Assembly (NCBI RefSeq): GCF_000447795.1
Contig: NZ_AUNI01000015.1
Location: forward strand, 400,189-464,188
Length of the DNA: 64,000 bases
Direction: 5' to 3'
Origin: Bacteriovorax sp. Seq25_V
Lineage (GTDB): Bacteria; Bdellovibrionota; Bacteriovoracia; Bacteriovoracales; Bacteriovoracaceae
A program made the position numbers and the translations under genes. The first letter of the stretch is position 1. Every line of letters starts with the position of its first letter. Positions 53,206-62,410 of this stretch are shown piece after piece. Under the pieces are notes generated by a model that saw only the letters and a list, made by a program, of their open reading frames with translations, was not told the origin of the DNA and did not search any database.

Positions 53206-53235
53206 TTACTGGCCTTAGGATTAGGCCAGTAATTA
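53206..53235 (+). terminator. Terminator-like hairpin before flagellin
   Basis: TTACTGGCCT (53206-53215) pairs exactly with AGGCCAGTAA (53223-53232), loop TAGGATT. The following bases are only weakly T-rich. Confidence 0.65.
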
Positions 53236-53254
53236 GCTCTGGTATTATCAAAAT

Positions 53255-53282
53255 TTAAGTATTCGGCAATATTTTCCGAAAG
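53255..53282 (+). promoter_or_regulatory. Candidate sigma28 (FliA) promoter for flagellin
   Basis: TTAAGTAT (53255-53262) matches six of eight bases of the TAAAGTTT -35 box. After 12 bases comes TCCGAAAG (53275-53282), five of eight for GCCGATAA. Start-codon distance is about 48 bp. Flagellin genes of this group are usually under sigma28, so the position supports the motif. Confidence 0.5.
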
Positions 53283-53310
53283 TTAGTTGATAGAAGAGAT
53301 CAAGGTCGAT

Positions 53311-53330
53311 CTCACGGAGACTCACGGAAG
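53311..53330 (+). repeat. Tandem GGA repeat at the flagellin ribosome binding site
   Basis: CTCACGGAGA and CTCACGGAAG stand side by side and end at the base before the flagellin ATG. Each holds an ACGGA core, and the second overlaps the ribosome binding site. CsrA-type proteins bind such paired GGA sites; no loop structure was worked out. Confidence 0.6.
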
Positions 53331-54158
53331 ATGAGAATTAATACTAACTACCAATCTATGGTTGCACAAAGGCGTCTTGGTGACGTTAATAGGCACCAGA
53401 ATGTGGAACAGACAAAGTTGTCTAGTGGTAGTCGTATATTTGAAGCTTCATTCGATCCATCAGGTTTAGCAATCGCTACAGGAATGAAAGCTAGAAGTGT
53501 TTCAAATCTCCAGGCCCAACGAAATGTTAATGATGGTGTCTCTCTTTTACAAGTAGCTGAAGGGACACTTAGTGTTATGCACTCAATTAGTGGAAGACTA
53601 AGAGAGCTAGCAATGCAAGCAGCTTCAGACACTGTTAATGATCAAGATCGTTATGTTGCAAATAAAGAATTTCAACAAATGGTTCAAGAAACAAGAAGAT
53701 TAACAGCATCTACAAAATTTAACGGAAACCACATTATTAATGGGAAAGGTTCAATATATGAACTACAAGTTGGAATCGATGGATCAGCTGAAACAAGCCG
53801 TCTTGTATACGATCTACAAAAAGTTTTAGCGTCGTCTAATAATTTTGGACTTAATGGTCTTAATATTTTAACAAAAGAAGATGCAAGAAGAGTATTTCAA
53901 CCTGTTGATGCAATGATTGGTGAAGTTTCAAGTTCAAGAGCGAAGCTTGGTTCAGCAATGGTTAGAATGGAATCTATTAATCAGAATCTACAGATTCATA
54001 GAGAAAACCTTGAAGCATCGAAGTCTAAGATCGCTGATGCTGATGTTGCTGAATCAACTACTAATAATGCAAAAGATGAAATAATGAAGAATGCGTCACT
54101 TGCACTTCTGGCACAGGCAAATACGAGACCTGCGGCGGCAGTTAAGCTGCTTGGTTAA
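53331..54158 (+). CDS. fliC: Flagellin
   Basis: The 275-residue filament subunit. The D0/D1 N-terminal helix begins MRINTNYQSMVAQRRLGDVN, with KLSSGSRIFEASFDPSGLAIATGMKA (conserved ISSGLRI-type motif) and RELAMQAA. The C-terminal D0 helix ends ALLAQANTRPAAAVKLLG. The variable D2/D3 region is almost absent, leaving about 275 residues, as in Bdellovibrio-type flagellins. A sigma28-like promoter and a tandem repeat at the ribosome binding site lie upstream. The stop overlaps the phoR-like stop in a 4-nt TTAA. Confidence 0.94.
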   Translation: MRINTNYQSMVAQRRLGDVNRHQNVEQTKLSSGSRIFEASFDPSGLAIATGMKARSVSNLQAQRNVNDGVSLLQVAEGTLSVMHSISGRLRELAMQAASDTVNDQDRYVANKEFQQMVQETRRLTASTKFNGNHIINGKGSIYELQVGIDGSAETSRLVYDLQKVLASSNNFGLNGLNILTKEDARRVFQPVDAMIGEVSSSRAKLGSAMVRMESINQNLQIHRENLEASKSKIADADVAESTTNNAKDEIMKNASLALLAQANTRPAAAVKLLG

Positions 54159-55954
54159 GATACCAAGTCTTTCCTGAACTGAATCTTAAATGTTGTCCCA
54201 ATATTAACTTCACTCGTAACACTAATTTTTCCACCAAGTTTTTGAACAAGATGCTTTACGATGGCCAGCCCTAAGCCTGTTCCTCCATAGTTTCGGTTAC
54301 GAGATTGATCGACACGATAAAATCTTTCAAAAATTCGAGGAAGGTGTTCTTTAGCAATCCCTGGACCGTTATCAGCAATGTAGAGGAATGTATTATGCTC
54401 ATTCTCCTCCCATCTGAGATCAATCTTTATATCGCTAACACTCTCATTATACTTGATGGCATTTGAAACAAGATTGATGATAATTTGCTCAACCATCTTT
54501 GGATTAGATATAAACTCATTGGCCATAAATGTTGTATTTACCTGAACTTGTAAATCTTTAAATGATTGAAGAGTATCTGAGATAGATTGTTCTGTGAGCT
54601 CGTGGAGGTTGATTTCACTTAGTTCTACTTCGTTGATTGCTTCAATTGTTGAAAGGCTTAAAAGATCATTAAACAAACTTGTAAGTCTGTCGCAATTGTG
54701 AACGATGGTTTGAAGAATTTCTTTCTCAGACTCTGTGTAATCAGCTCTAATTGATTCTATTGTTTGAACATAGCCTTTAATTGCAGTGAGTGGAGTTCTA
54801 ATTTCGTGCGAAACATTGGCAACGAAGTCACTCCTCATTTTTTCTGCCATTTTCAAACTTGTAAGGTCATGGAAGATACAAACGATTCCGTAACTATTTC
54901 CGGCGGTGTCTTTTAATGGGTTGGTGTTAATGTAGAAATACTTTTTCTTTCCTTCTGAAATCTCAATTGCAAACTCTGCACTGAAGGAGTAGCTATCAGA
55001 AGTTAAAGAGCTTTCGATAAACTTCATTAGATCATGATTTCTGATTACATCGATATAGTTTAAATTATCAACTTTCGTCGTTCTTTTTGAAAAAGAAGAA
55101 ACAAAAGCATTGTTTGCAAAAAGAATTTTTCCCTTTGAGTCAATTGCAAGAATAGAGTCTGAAATTGATTCGAGTAGAGTGTAGAACTTACTCGATTCTT
55201 TTTTTAGGTTTGAGAGGAGTTTTCTGTTTGTGTACTCACTCTCATCAATACTTCTTTCAATAATTTCCCATTCTGATTGAGTAGAGTTTTCAATCTCAGA
55301 GATAAGGTTATCTTTGGTGTAAATATTTGAAAATGAAATAATCTTTGAAAGAATAGAGCGTAGTGGGTTTGCCATCTTCATTGCACCAAATAACGAGAGT
55401 AGAGTACTGATGATAAAGATAGGGAAAATATAAATTAGAATTGAATTATTTGTTTTAACAAGAAATTGAAAAATTTTCTCAGCATTAAAAATCATATACA
55501 CAGAATAAGCCTTTTCCGCAAAAGTTATTTCTGAGTGATAGTAGAGAAAGTCATTATTCAGTCTTTTGTTATAGAGTAGTTTCTTATCTTCACCTTTCAA
55601 ATCATCAAAAACTCGAAGAATATCTTGATTCTTAACCCCGTCAAAATTATTTGACTTACAGATATACTGTTCGGTTGCATGAAAGAGGGCAAGGTAGATT
55701 AGGTCATCATTCAGTGCATTGCAGAGGCGAGGATCATTGATCTCATTATATCGTAAAAAAATATTCACATGATTACGTGACTGTGAAACAAGATTATTCG
55801 CAGCCACTTTATTAATTCTATCTCTAGCGACAAGAATTGTTAAAATAATGGCCAAGGCCATCGCTATTGTTTGCACAAGGGCAAAGCGCTTGAAAATTCT
55901 CCAGGTGAGATTTCGAAATAATTTATGCTTAGTCGTTAAGGATTCTATAACCAA
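54155..55954 (-). CDS. phoR: PhoR-like sensor histidine kinase
   Basis: A 599-residue kinase: two membrane helices around a periplasmic loop (about residues 20-190), a PAS domain (about 260-370), a His box (VSHEIRTPLTAIKGY, His near residue 381) and a HATPase_c domain with NAIKYN, DNGPGIAKE and GTGLGLAIV. It phosphorylates PhoB under phosphate shortage. The start is a TTG at 55954 overlapping phoB by 26 nt; no ATG lies nearby, so the start is uncertain. It is the last gene of the pst-pho operon. Confidence 0.9.
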   Translation of the reverse strand: MVIESLTTKHKLFRNLTWRIFKRFALVQTIAMALAIILTILVARDRINKVAANNLVSQSRNHVNIFLRYNEINDPRLCNALNDDLIYLALFHATEQYICKSNNFDGVKNQDILRVFDDLKGEDKKLLYNKRLNNDFLYYHSEITFAEKAYSVYMIFNAEKIFQFLVKTNNSILIYIFPIFIISTLLSLFGAMKMANPLRSILSKIISFSNIYTKDNLISEIENSTQSEWEIIERSIDESEYTNRKLLSNLKKESSKFYTLLESISDSILAIDSKGKILFANNAFVSSFSKRTTKVDNLNYIDVIRNHDLMKFIESSLTSDSYSFSAEFAIEISEGKKKYFYINTNPLKDTAGNSYGIVCIFHDLTSLKMAEKMRSDFVANVSHEIRTPLTAIKGYVQTIESIRADYTESEKEILQTIVHNCDRLTSLFNDLLSLSTIEAINEVELSEINLHELTEQSISDTLQSFKDLQVQVNTTFMANEFISNPKMVEQIIINLVSNAIKYNESVSDIKIDLRWEENEHNTFLYIADNGPGIAKEHLPRIFERFYRVDQSRNRNYGGTGLGLAIVKHLVQKLGGKISVTSEVNIGTTFKIQFRKDLVS

Positions 55955-56654
55955 TGCCTCTTATTGTCTCAATAAAGTTTGAGTAATTATTTAGCTTCTT
56001 TCGTAGACCAAAAATATGTGTATCGATTGTCCTCTCTGTCACATGGATTGGTCCTCCTTGAATCGTCTCAACAAGATATTTTCTAGTCAATACTTTTCCA
56101 GGTCTTTCTAATAGGGTGCAGAGTAACTTGTATTCCGAAACTGTCAGACTTATTTCATCATCACCTGTCCAAACTCGACATTGCTCAGTATCAACAGTGA
56201 TTCCACGGTGGCTAAGTCTTCCATGTGTCGGATCTGTAATTGAGCCTGACTTCTCTTCTTCTTTCTCGGGTTGATATCTTCTAAGAAGTGACTTAACTCT
56301 GGCCTTGAGAACATTGATGTCAAAAGGCTTAGTGATATAATCATCTGCTCCGGCTTCTAGGCCGTCGACAATATCAGATGGTTTAGTTAGCGCCGTAACC
56401 ATTAGAACTGGTATATTCTTGGTCCGTTCATACATTCTTATAAATTTACAGATTTCGATACCATCAAGGGCCGGTAGCATACGATCTAGAATAATCAATG
56501 AGTAATTTATATCTGTTGAGTTTTGTAAATGAGTAATGGCTTCTCGACCTTGATTAATGATTGTCGCTGTAATTCCTAGAGTCTCAAGATTTACCTTAAT
56601 AAGGTTCGCAATTGCATTTTCATCTTCTACGATTAGTGCACTAAACTCGCTCAT
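55929..56654 (-). CDS. phoB: Phosphate response regulator PhoB
   Basis: A 241-residue OmpR-family regulator. The receiver holds acidic residues in LIVEDENA, Asp in LIILDRMLPALDG (about residue 55) and Lys in YITKPFD. The winged helix ends with RTIDTHIFGLRKKLNNYSNF and the family's RGIGYR. Phosphorylated PhoB activates the pho regulon at pho boxes. It overlaps phoU by 14 nt. Confidence 0.93.
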   Translation of the reverse strand: MSEFSALIVEDENAIANLIKVNLETLGITATIINQGREAITHLQNSTDINYSLIILDRMLPALDGIEICKFIRMYERTKNIPVLMVTALTKPSDIVDGLEAGADDYITKPFDINVLKARVKSLLRRYQPEKEEEKSGSITDPTHGRLSHRGITVDTEQCRVWTGDDEISLTVSEYKLLCTLLERPGKVLTRKYLVETIQGGPIHVTERTIDTHIFGLRKKLNNYSNFIETIRGIGYRILND

Positions 56655-57276
56655 TCTTCTTCTCCGGGTTGTGTCTTATATCATGTCCTGATTCAAGGAA
56701 AATTACATCTTCGCAAATATTTGTTGAGTGATCTCCAATTCTCTCAAGGTTCTTGGCCACTCTCATTGCTGCGAAACCATCTTCAAATGGGTGTGCATCT
56801 TCTTTCATTTTTCTAAAGTATTCTCTAATTATTTCACGGTGAATGGCATTAACTTCTCTATCCGCTTTGATAACATCTGCGGCTAGATTTGTATTTGATG
56901 TTGAAAAAGAATCCAAGCTCTTCTTCACCATCTGCATAACTTCATCTTGGAGAGTTGCAAGTAGTGGGTGAGTACCTTTTAGATTTTGGTTGTATCTCTT
57001 TATACTTACAGACTGATCTCCCATGCGCTCAAGTTCTGAGTTCATCTTCATAACAGCAAGGGCTGTTCTAAGGTCTGTGGCATGCGGTGCTTTAAGGGCA
57101 ATATATTTGAAAACATCATCATCAATTTTCTTGTGATACTTATTAATTTCATCTTCGATCGAGAAAATATCATTGAGTGAGTTTTCACTAACAAGTGAAA
57201 AGCTTAGGATCTTTTCAACAAGAGCCCCCATCTCGAGAATTTGTTTACGTAAAAAATTAACATTAAGTTCTGCCAT
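56641..57276 (-). CDS. phoU: Phosphate signalling protein PhoU
   Basis: A 211-residue helical-bundle protein. Both metal-cluster motifs are present: MKMNSELERMGDQSV near residue 75 and AMRVAKNLERIGDHSTNI near residue 180. PhoU links the PstSCAB transporter to PhoR and stops phosphate signalling when phosphate is plentiful. The ATG at 57276 is used (AAAAGG about 9 nt upstream); a TTG seven codons earlier overlaps the pstB stop. Confidence 0.93.
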   Translation of the reverse strand: MAELNVNFLRKQILEMGALVEKILSFSLVSENSLNDIFSIEDEINKYHKKIDDDVFKYIALKAPHATDLRTALAVMKMNSELERMGDQSVSIKRYNQNLKGTHPLLATLQDEVMQMVKKSLDSFSTSNTNLAADVIKADREVNAIHREIIREYFRKMKEDAHPFEDGFAAMRVAKNLERIGDHSTNICEDVIFLESGHDIRHNPEKKNERV

Positions 57277-57289
57277 ATGAGTCTGCCTT

Positions 57290-58051
57290 TTATCCAAATC
57301 TTCCAGTGATGTAATCTTCTGTTTGTTTCTTTTTTGGGTTTGTAAATATTTCTGAACTTGGTCCTGTTTCTACCATTTCACCAAGAATAAAGAAACTCGT
57401 GTTATCTGCGACCCTTGCTGCTTGTTGCATATTGTGAGTCACGATAACTACTGTATGTTCTTTCTTAAGCTCGGTCATAAGGTCTTCAATTTTCGCTGAA
57501 GCAATAGGATCAAGTGCTGATGTAGGCTCATCCATTAAAATAATAGGAGGATAAGTTGCTAGTGTTCTAGCGATACATAGTCGTTGTTGCTGACCACCAG
57601 AGAGGCTTGTTCCATCTTGATGAAGCTTATCCTTTACTTCATTCCATAGAGCGGCTTTCTTCAAACAAGAAATTGCAATCTCTTCAAGTTTATTCTTATC
57701 TCTTTCTCCCCAAAGTCTTGGACCAATTACAACATTGTCAAAGATAGACATAGAAGCAAATGGGTTCGGCTTTTGAAAGACCATCCCAATATGACGTCTA
57801 ACTTCAACGGGATCCATATTAGGCGCGTAGATATTCTTATCACCAAGAAGTACCTCGCCACTAACTTTTGCCCCATCAACTTCTTCATGAATTCGATTTA
57901 AACAACGAATGTATGTCGATTTACCACAACCTGATGGGCCAATTATAGCGTTGATTGTGTTAGCCTCATAATCGAGGGAGATACCTTTAACTGCATGGAA
58001 GTCTCCAAACCATGCCTGTAAATTTGAAACTTTTAAAGCTATATCGTTCAC
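57290..58051 (-). CDS. pstB: Phosphate ABC transporter ATPase PstB
   Basis: A 253-residue ATPase of the phosphate importer. Walker A is [19 protein letters not shown], the signature [18 protein letters not shown], Walker [14 protein letters not shown] and the switch [13 protein letters not shown]. The [15 protein letters not shown] block is the PstB mark. It is the fourth gene of the operon. Confidence 0.96.
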   Translation of the reverse strand: MNDIALKVSNLQAWFGDFHAVKGISLDYEANTINAIIGPSGCGKSTYIRCLNRIHEEVDGAKVSGEVLLGDKNIYAPNMDPVEVRRHIGMVFQKPNPFASMSIFDNVVIGPRLWGERDKNKLEEIAISCLKKAALWNEVKDKLHQDGTSLSGGQQQRLCIARTLATYPPIILMDEPTSALDPIASAKIEDLMTELKKEHTVVIVTHNMQQAARVADNTSFFILGEMVETGPSSEIFTNPKKKQTEDYITGRFG

Positions 58052-58063
58052 TTCGAATCCTCT

Positions 58064-58924
58064 TTAAGACTTCTTGATGAAGAATTTCAAAAATGTATTC
58101 TTCTTAAAATAGAGTCTTGCAAAAATATTTAGACCGAGTACAAGTAGAATTAAACTAAATGCCCCGGCCCATGCTTGTCTTTGCCAATCATCATATGGAG
58201 AGATGGCATAGTTATAAATCTGTACTGGGAGAGACGCCATTGGTTCTCTTGGGTCATAGCTTACATACATACTTCCAAAAGCAGTAAAGAGGAGTGGTGC
58301 CGTTTCTCCTGCCGCCCTTGATATCGAAAGGATTACTCCTGTCATTAAAGATGCACGAGAACCTTTTAAAAGAATGTGATAAATGACTTTCCATCGTGGA
58401 AGACCAAGTGCTAGACCTGCTTCTCTTATATGTGTAGGTATAAGTTTTAATATCTCTTCTGTCGTTCTCGTGATTGTAGGCAAAATTATTATCGAAAGTG
58501 CAAATGACCCCGCAAATGCAGAGAATCCTTTCATGGAAACAACGATGATGAGATAAGAGAAAATTCCAATAACTATAGATGGAACACCTGTTAAAAGATC
58601 AATAGTAAATCTTAAAAACCAGGCTATTTTCCCTTTGTTGTATTCGCTAAGGTAGACACCACAAAGAGTTCCAAGAGGAATGGCGATCAATGCGGCCATT
58701 CCAACCATCACGAGAGTACCAATAAATGCGTGCTTCATTCCCCCGCCAATCTCTCCAACCGGCTTAGGAGCGTTAAAGATAAAGTCGAAGTTTAGAGAAG
58801 ATATTCCTTTTTGAAGTAGGAAATTAAAAATTAAAAATAACGGTATAACAACAATTAAACTAGAAAGTACTAGAGTTGCCTTGAATAATGTATTTTTAAA
58901 TTTTCGAGAAGAAGATAGTTGCAT
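58064..58924 (-). CDS. pstA: Phosphate ABC transporter permease PstA
   Basis: A 286-residue permease with six membrane helices. The EAA-type loop for PstB contact is seen in IREAGLALGLPRWKVIYHIL. GVYLSEYNKGK and GVPSIVIGIFSYL are family marks. The ATG at 58924 shares its A with the pstC TAA (TAATG) and follows GAGGAG by 6 nt. The longer frame to 58960 lies inside pstC and is rejected. Confidence 0.93.
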   Translation of the reverse strand: MQLSSSRKFKNTLFKATLVLSSLIVVIPLFLIFNFLLQKGISSLNFDFIFNAPKPVGEIGGGMKHAFIGTLVMVGMAALIAIPLGTLCGVYLSEYNKGKIAWFLRFTIDLLTGVPSIVIGIFSYLIIVVSMKGFSAFAGSFALSIIILPTITRTTEEILKLIPTHIREAGLALGLPRWKVIYHILLKGSRASLMTGVILSISRAAGETAPLLFTAFGSMYVSYDPREPMASLPVQIYNYAISPYDDWQRQAWAGAFSLILLVLGLNIFARLYFKKNTFLKFFIKKS

Positions 58925-59907
58925 TAATTTCTCCTCTTTGATTTCTTTGTCTGTCTCCACACGATTGTTCGAGCGAAAAGATTCACAATAAATGTAACGA
59001 CAAAAAGTAACAGTCCTATATAGCAGAGAGCTGATAGATGTAAGTCAGAATCTGCTTCGGCGTACTCATTGGCCATGACAGATGCCATTGTTGATGCTGA
59101 TGAGAATAATGAGCTTGAAATAATTGGAGTATTTCCAATAACCATCGCGACGGCCATTGTCTCTCCTAAAGCCCTTCCTAGTCCTAAAACGATTGCACCT
59201 ATAATTCCTGAGAATGATGGTTTTAAAATTGTCAGGGATATCATTTCAAATTTAGTTGCCCCTAGAGCAAGTGCTGCTTCTTTGTTTAAATTAGGTATAG
59301 TTTTAAAAATTTCTCTGCAAACACTTGTGATCGTTGGAATAATCATCAGAGCAAGAATAATTGATGCCGCAAGAATTCCAATCCCGTAACTGACTCCTTG
59401 GAAAAGTGGGAGAAAGCCAAGTGTACTTTTTAAAAAAGGAGCAAGAGTATTTTTAATAAATGGGGCAAGGTAGTAAAGACCCCACAAACCAAATATAATA
59501 CTTGGGACCGCAGCGATTAATTCGACGAAGAGAGAAAGAAAGGTTGCAACCTTTGTTCCAAGATACTCATTTACGTAAATTGCTACACCGATACTTATTG
59601 GTGCTGCGATAATCAGCGCAACAACAGACGTTATTATCGTTCCAAAAATAAATGGAAGAGCCCCAAACTCATCTTCGATAGGATTCCAGAAGTCTGTATA
59701 AATGAAGCTAAAACCAAATTCATTAAATGCAAGTTTTGAAGCAATGAAGAGCTTGAAAATCATGGCCCCAAGTAGAATAACGATAATCAGGGCGATAAAC
59801 CTAAGAATAAGATAGGCTAGTTTATCTTGTTTAGAAAAAGAAATGGCCCAAGAGGAACTTGGACCATCTTTTATATTAACAGTAGATTTTTCTATCATGT
59901 TCGACAT
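58924..59907 (-). CDS. pstC: Phosphate ABC transporter permease PstC
   Basis: A 327-residue permease, partner of PstA. The EAA-like loop is LNKEAALALGATKFEMISLTI, and the family motif VPSIIFGLWGLYYL lies mid-protein. The start overlaps the pstS stop by one base (TAATG), showing tight coupling of binding protein and permease. Confidence 0.94.
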   Translation of the reverse strand: MSNMIEKSTVNIKDGPSSSWAISFSKQDKLAYLILRFIALIIVILLGAMIFKLFIASKLAFNEFGFSFIYTDFWNPIEDEFGALPFIFGTIITSVVALIIAAPISIGVAIYVNEYLGTKVATFLSLFVELIAAVPSIIFGLWGLYYLAPFIKNTLAPFLKSTLGFLPLFQGVSYGIGILAASIILALMIIPTITSVCREIFKTIPNLNKEAALALGATKFEMISLTILKPSFSGIIGAIVLGLGRALGETMAVAMVIGNTPIISSSLFSSASTMASVMANEYAEADSDLHLSALCYIGLLLFVVTFIVNLFARTIVWRQTKKSKRRN

Positions 59908-60902
59908 TATAGCTTGTTGACCGCCTCAAGTACATCGCTACTTAGATTTTTTGGTAGAGGTGCATAGAAGAGAGGTTGTGCATATTTCTGTCCATCAGTG
60001 AGGGCCCATTTTATAAATTTATGAATCTCTGTTTGAATAGAGTCTTTTTCTTTCAAAGAAATAAGCAGGTAAGTGAATGCTGAAACTGGATATGCACCAG
60101 AACCTGCTGCATTGATAATTGACCCTGTGAAATCATCACCTGCTCGTTTAAAGTTTGCGGCAGCAAGAGAAACTGCATTTACATCTGGGATAATGAATTC
60201 GCCATTTTTATTTTTCAGAGCAGCTACTGAAAGATTATTTTTTTGAGCGTGAGCTAAATCAATATAACCAATAGTTCCATCTGTTTGCTTAATAAGTGCT
60301 GTAACTCCATCATTACCCTTCGCTCCAACACCTGTAACCCAGCGAACAGATTTACCAGTACCAACTTTATTTTCCCATTCAGCACTAACAGCACTTAAGT
60401 ATTCAGTGAAAATCGATGTTGTCCCTGAACCATCTGCTCTTCTTACTACAAGAATATCTTTTGCTGGTAGATTGAGCGTTGGGTTTAGTTTTACAATAGC
60501 GGCATCATTCCACTTATTAATTTTTCCAAGGTAGATATTTGCCAGTGTTTGACCATCTAGCTTGATTCCGTTGTTGATCTCAGAAACATTATAAGAAACC
60601 GCAACAGCTCCTAGAACTGTTGGGATGTGCATAACCTTATGCTTTGCCTTAGCTCTATCCTTTTCATTCAGAATTGCATCTGATGCACCAAAGTCTACTG
60701 TCTCAGAAACAAATTGTCTGATTCCACCACCAGAACCGATTGGTTGATAGTTGAACTGAATTGTTGAATGAATTTTTGAATATTCTGAAAACCATTTTGA
60801 ATAAATTGCATATGGAAAAGATGCGCCTGCTCCATTTATTTTAGTGATTGCTAGTGCTTGAACTGAAAATAGTGCAAGTACAGAAAGTAGAAGTTTTTTC
60901 AT
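59907..60902 (-). CDS. pstS: Phosphate-binding protein PstS
   Basis: A 331-residue precursor with a signal peptide (SVLALFSVQALA). The phosphate-binding loops are GAGASFPYAIYSKWF at the N-terminus, FGASDAIL and RRADGSGTTSIFTEYLS. It catches phosphate in the periplasm for PstCAB. It is the first gene of the operon and the upstream 130 bp hold a weak pho-box-like repeat. Confidence 0.95.
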   Translation of the reverse strand: MKKLLLSVLALFSVQALAITKINGAGASFPYAIYSKWFSEYSKIHSTIQFNYQPIGSGGGIRQFVSETVDFGASDAILNEKDRAKAKHKVMHIPTVLGAVAVSYNVSEINNGIKLDGQTLANIYLGKINKWNDAAIVKLNPTLNLPAKDILVVRRADGSGTTSIFTEYLSAVSAEWENKVGTGKSVRWVTGVGAKGNDGVTALIKQTDGTIGYIDLAHAQKNNLSVAALKNKNGEFIIPDVNAVSLAAANFKRAGDDFTGSIINAAGSGAYPVSAFTYLLISLKEKDSIQTEIHKFIKWALTDGQKYAQPLFYAPLPKNLSSDVLEAVNKL

Positions 60903-60936
60903 TATTCCGTCCTGTTTAGTATTTGTTTAAATTGAC

Positions 60937-60959
60937 TAAAACAATACAATAAAAGACAG
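60937..60959 (-). promoter_or_regulatory. Candidate pho-box-like repeats upstream of pstS
   Basis: On the minus strand CTGTCTT (60959-60953), TTGTATT (60949-60943) and TTAGTCA follow one another at 10-base steps. The first is a good CTGTCAT-like half-site, the others weaker. It lies 40-57 bp before the pstS ATG, where PhoB would bind. Confidence 0.35.
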
Positions 60960-60988
60960 GATTCTTTTGTTAGGATTTAATTAAGAAA

Positions 60989-61014
60989 TTTGACGCGAGA
61001 AGCCCCGCGTCAAA
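60989..61014 (-). terminator. Terminator hairpin for the 71-residue gene
   Basis: TTTGACGCG (60989-60997) pairs exactly with CGCGTCAAA (61006-61014), loop of eight. On the minus strand it follows the stop at 61029 and is trailed by TTTCTTAATT. Confidence 0.75.
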
Positions 61015-61028
61015 AAAATGAGATGTTT

Positions 61029-61244
61029 CTACATTAAAGTGTATGAAACGTATAATTTAAAAGACTTATCTTTTCCTCTTCTAATCATACAGCTTCCTTC
61101 TTCCTTCTTTTCGATAAGATAGCTGTAATAATCTGGATTAGTGTCACAAATCTCAAGGATAGACTTCCCTTCGTGCTCACCGAAATCGATAACTACTTGT
61201 TCTTCAGCAATGATACCTGTAATTGGACTTGTTTCTGTGGCCAT
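61029..61244 (-). CDS. Small hypothetical protein (71 aa)
   Basis: A 71-residue protein. Its middle, VIDFGEHEGKSILEICDTNPDYYSYLIEKKE, resembles the short module near DUF3820-like proteins (x-F-G-x-x-x-G-x-x-L...Y-x-x-W/Y-L). A GGGAGGG ribosome binding site lies 4 nt before the ATG, so expression should be strong. Function is unknown. Confidence 0.68.
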   Translation of the reverse strand: MATETSPITGIIAEEQVVIDFGEHEGKSILEICDTNPDYYSYLIEKKEEGSCMIRRGKDKSFKLYVSYTLM

Positions 61245-61368
61245 GTTCCCTCCCTAGAATCTGGCAAAAGTGCAATGATAAAAAATATATATATTTAAAA
61301 AATATTAAAACCTATCCATGGTCTACATTTTAATTTTGGGATAATAAAAACACTTTGAAAAGGTTTTT

Positions 61369-62382
61369 TTAACCGACTGTATTGCTAAAGAAATTTTTAA
61401 AGTAGGTCACAATCAGTTTAAATTCGTAAGGATATTGATTAGACATTTGTGCTTTAACAAGCTCTAACGCTTGAAATAGGGAAGTAGGCTCTCTATATGG
61501 TCTTGGGGATATCATCGCTGCAATGATGTCTGTGATATTAACCATCATTGTTTCAAAGCCAGAAACTGTTAAATCATTTGTTTTTTGATTTGGTCTCTCC
61601 ATCTCAGATCTTAGAGTACTAAAGCTATGGTGAGCTTCAATTATTTTAAAGTGAGCTGGCGATACCTGCAAACGCCCTTGCAAGATTTGCACTGAAAGAT
61701 CAGCATGATTGGAAAGAATCTTCTTATCATTTTCCGTTAAGTCTTCCTGGTCGTATTTTTCGACTGGAATTGCAGACATTCCAATGTCTTTAAAGTAGCT
61801 CGTGATAAACATATTCTCCACATCTTTCTCACTATAAGCATGAGAATACTTAAGCACTCCAAGTAAGAAAAGAGCAGAGATAAAAGGTTGTGTAAAAATA
61901 TAGTGATGACCCTGCTTGATAAATTCTTGGTAAATCATTTCATGCTTTTTTGGATTATCAAAAAGGTACTTGAATAAAATTTTAAGACTTTGGTATTGCA
62001 GATTTAAAGATTCATCATTTGTTGGATCTTCAAAAAGATAGCGCAAGTTAAGAGTCAGTAACGATAACTGCTTTTTACAGTTATCATGTGGATTTCCCAT
62101 TGAAAAAGATCTCGTAATAGTTCTTAGGTTTTGTTGTTGTAGTTCAATGAGTGTCTTTCGATCATTTTCGTGCGTAAAGACTTTTATATGACCTGACTGA
62201 ATGATACTGATTAGTATTTTACTGTCGAGATACATTCCTTTTCGAATAATGTGCCTGAAGCTTTCATTTTCGTATGCATAAATATCACAAGGAGACGAAG
62301 GAAGATTAAAAAGTTCTCTAATTGTAAGTGGAACTAAACTAAGTGCTAAGTGTGATTGTCTAAATAAGTCTCTTGCAGTCAT
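61369..62382 (-). CDS. Degenerate HD-GYP-like protein
   Basis: A 337-residue protein with an N-terminal domain of about 170 residues and a C-terminal HD-GYP fold. At the HD dyad position it reads TSYFKDIGMSAIP, so the His is replaced by Lys while Asp is kept. The later NHADLSVQIL and IIEAHHSF histidines remain, without a GYP. It should therefore not hydrolyse c-di-GMP and may bind it instead. A divergent PilZ-like gene starts 235 bp away. Confidence 0.7.
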   Translation of the reverse strand: MTARDLFRQSHLALSLVPLTIRELFNLPSSPCDIYAYENESFRHIIRKGMYLDSKILISIIQSGHIKVFTHENDRKTLIELQQQNLRTITRSFSMGNPHDNCKKQLSLLTLNLRYLFEDPTNDESLNLQYQSLKILFKYLFDNPKKHEMIYQEFIKQGHHYIFTQPFISALFLLGVLKYSHAYSEKDVENMFITSYFKDIGMSAIPVEKYDQEDLTENDKKILSNHADLSVQILQGRLQVSPAHFKIIEAHHSFSTLRSEMERPNQKTNDLTVSGFETMMVNITDIIAAMISPRPYREPTSLFQALELVKAQMSNQYPYEFKLIVTYFKNFFSNTVG

Positions 62383-62410
62383 TGATATATTCTAGCTTTT
62401 TACTCTTATT

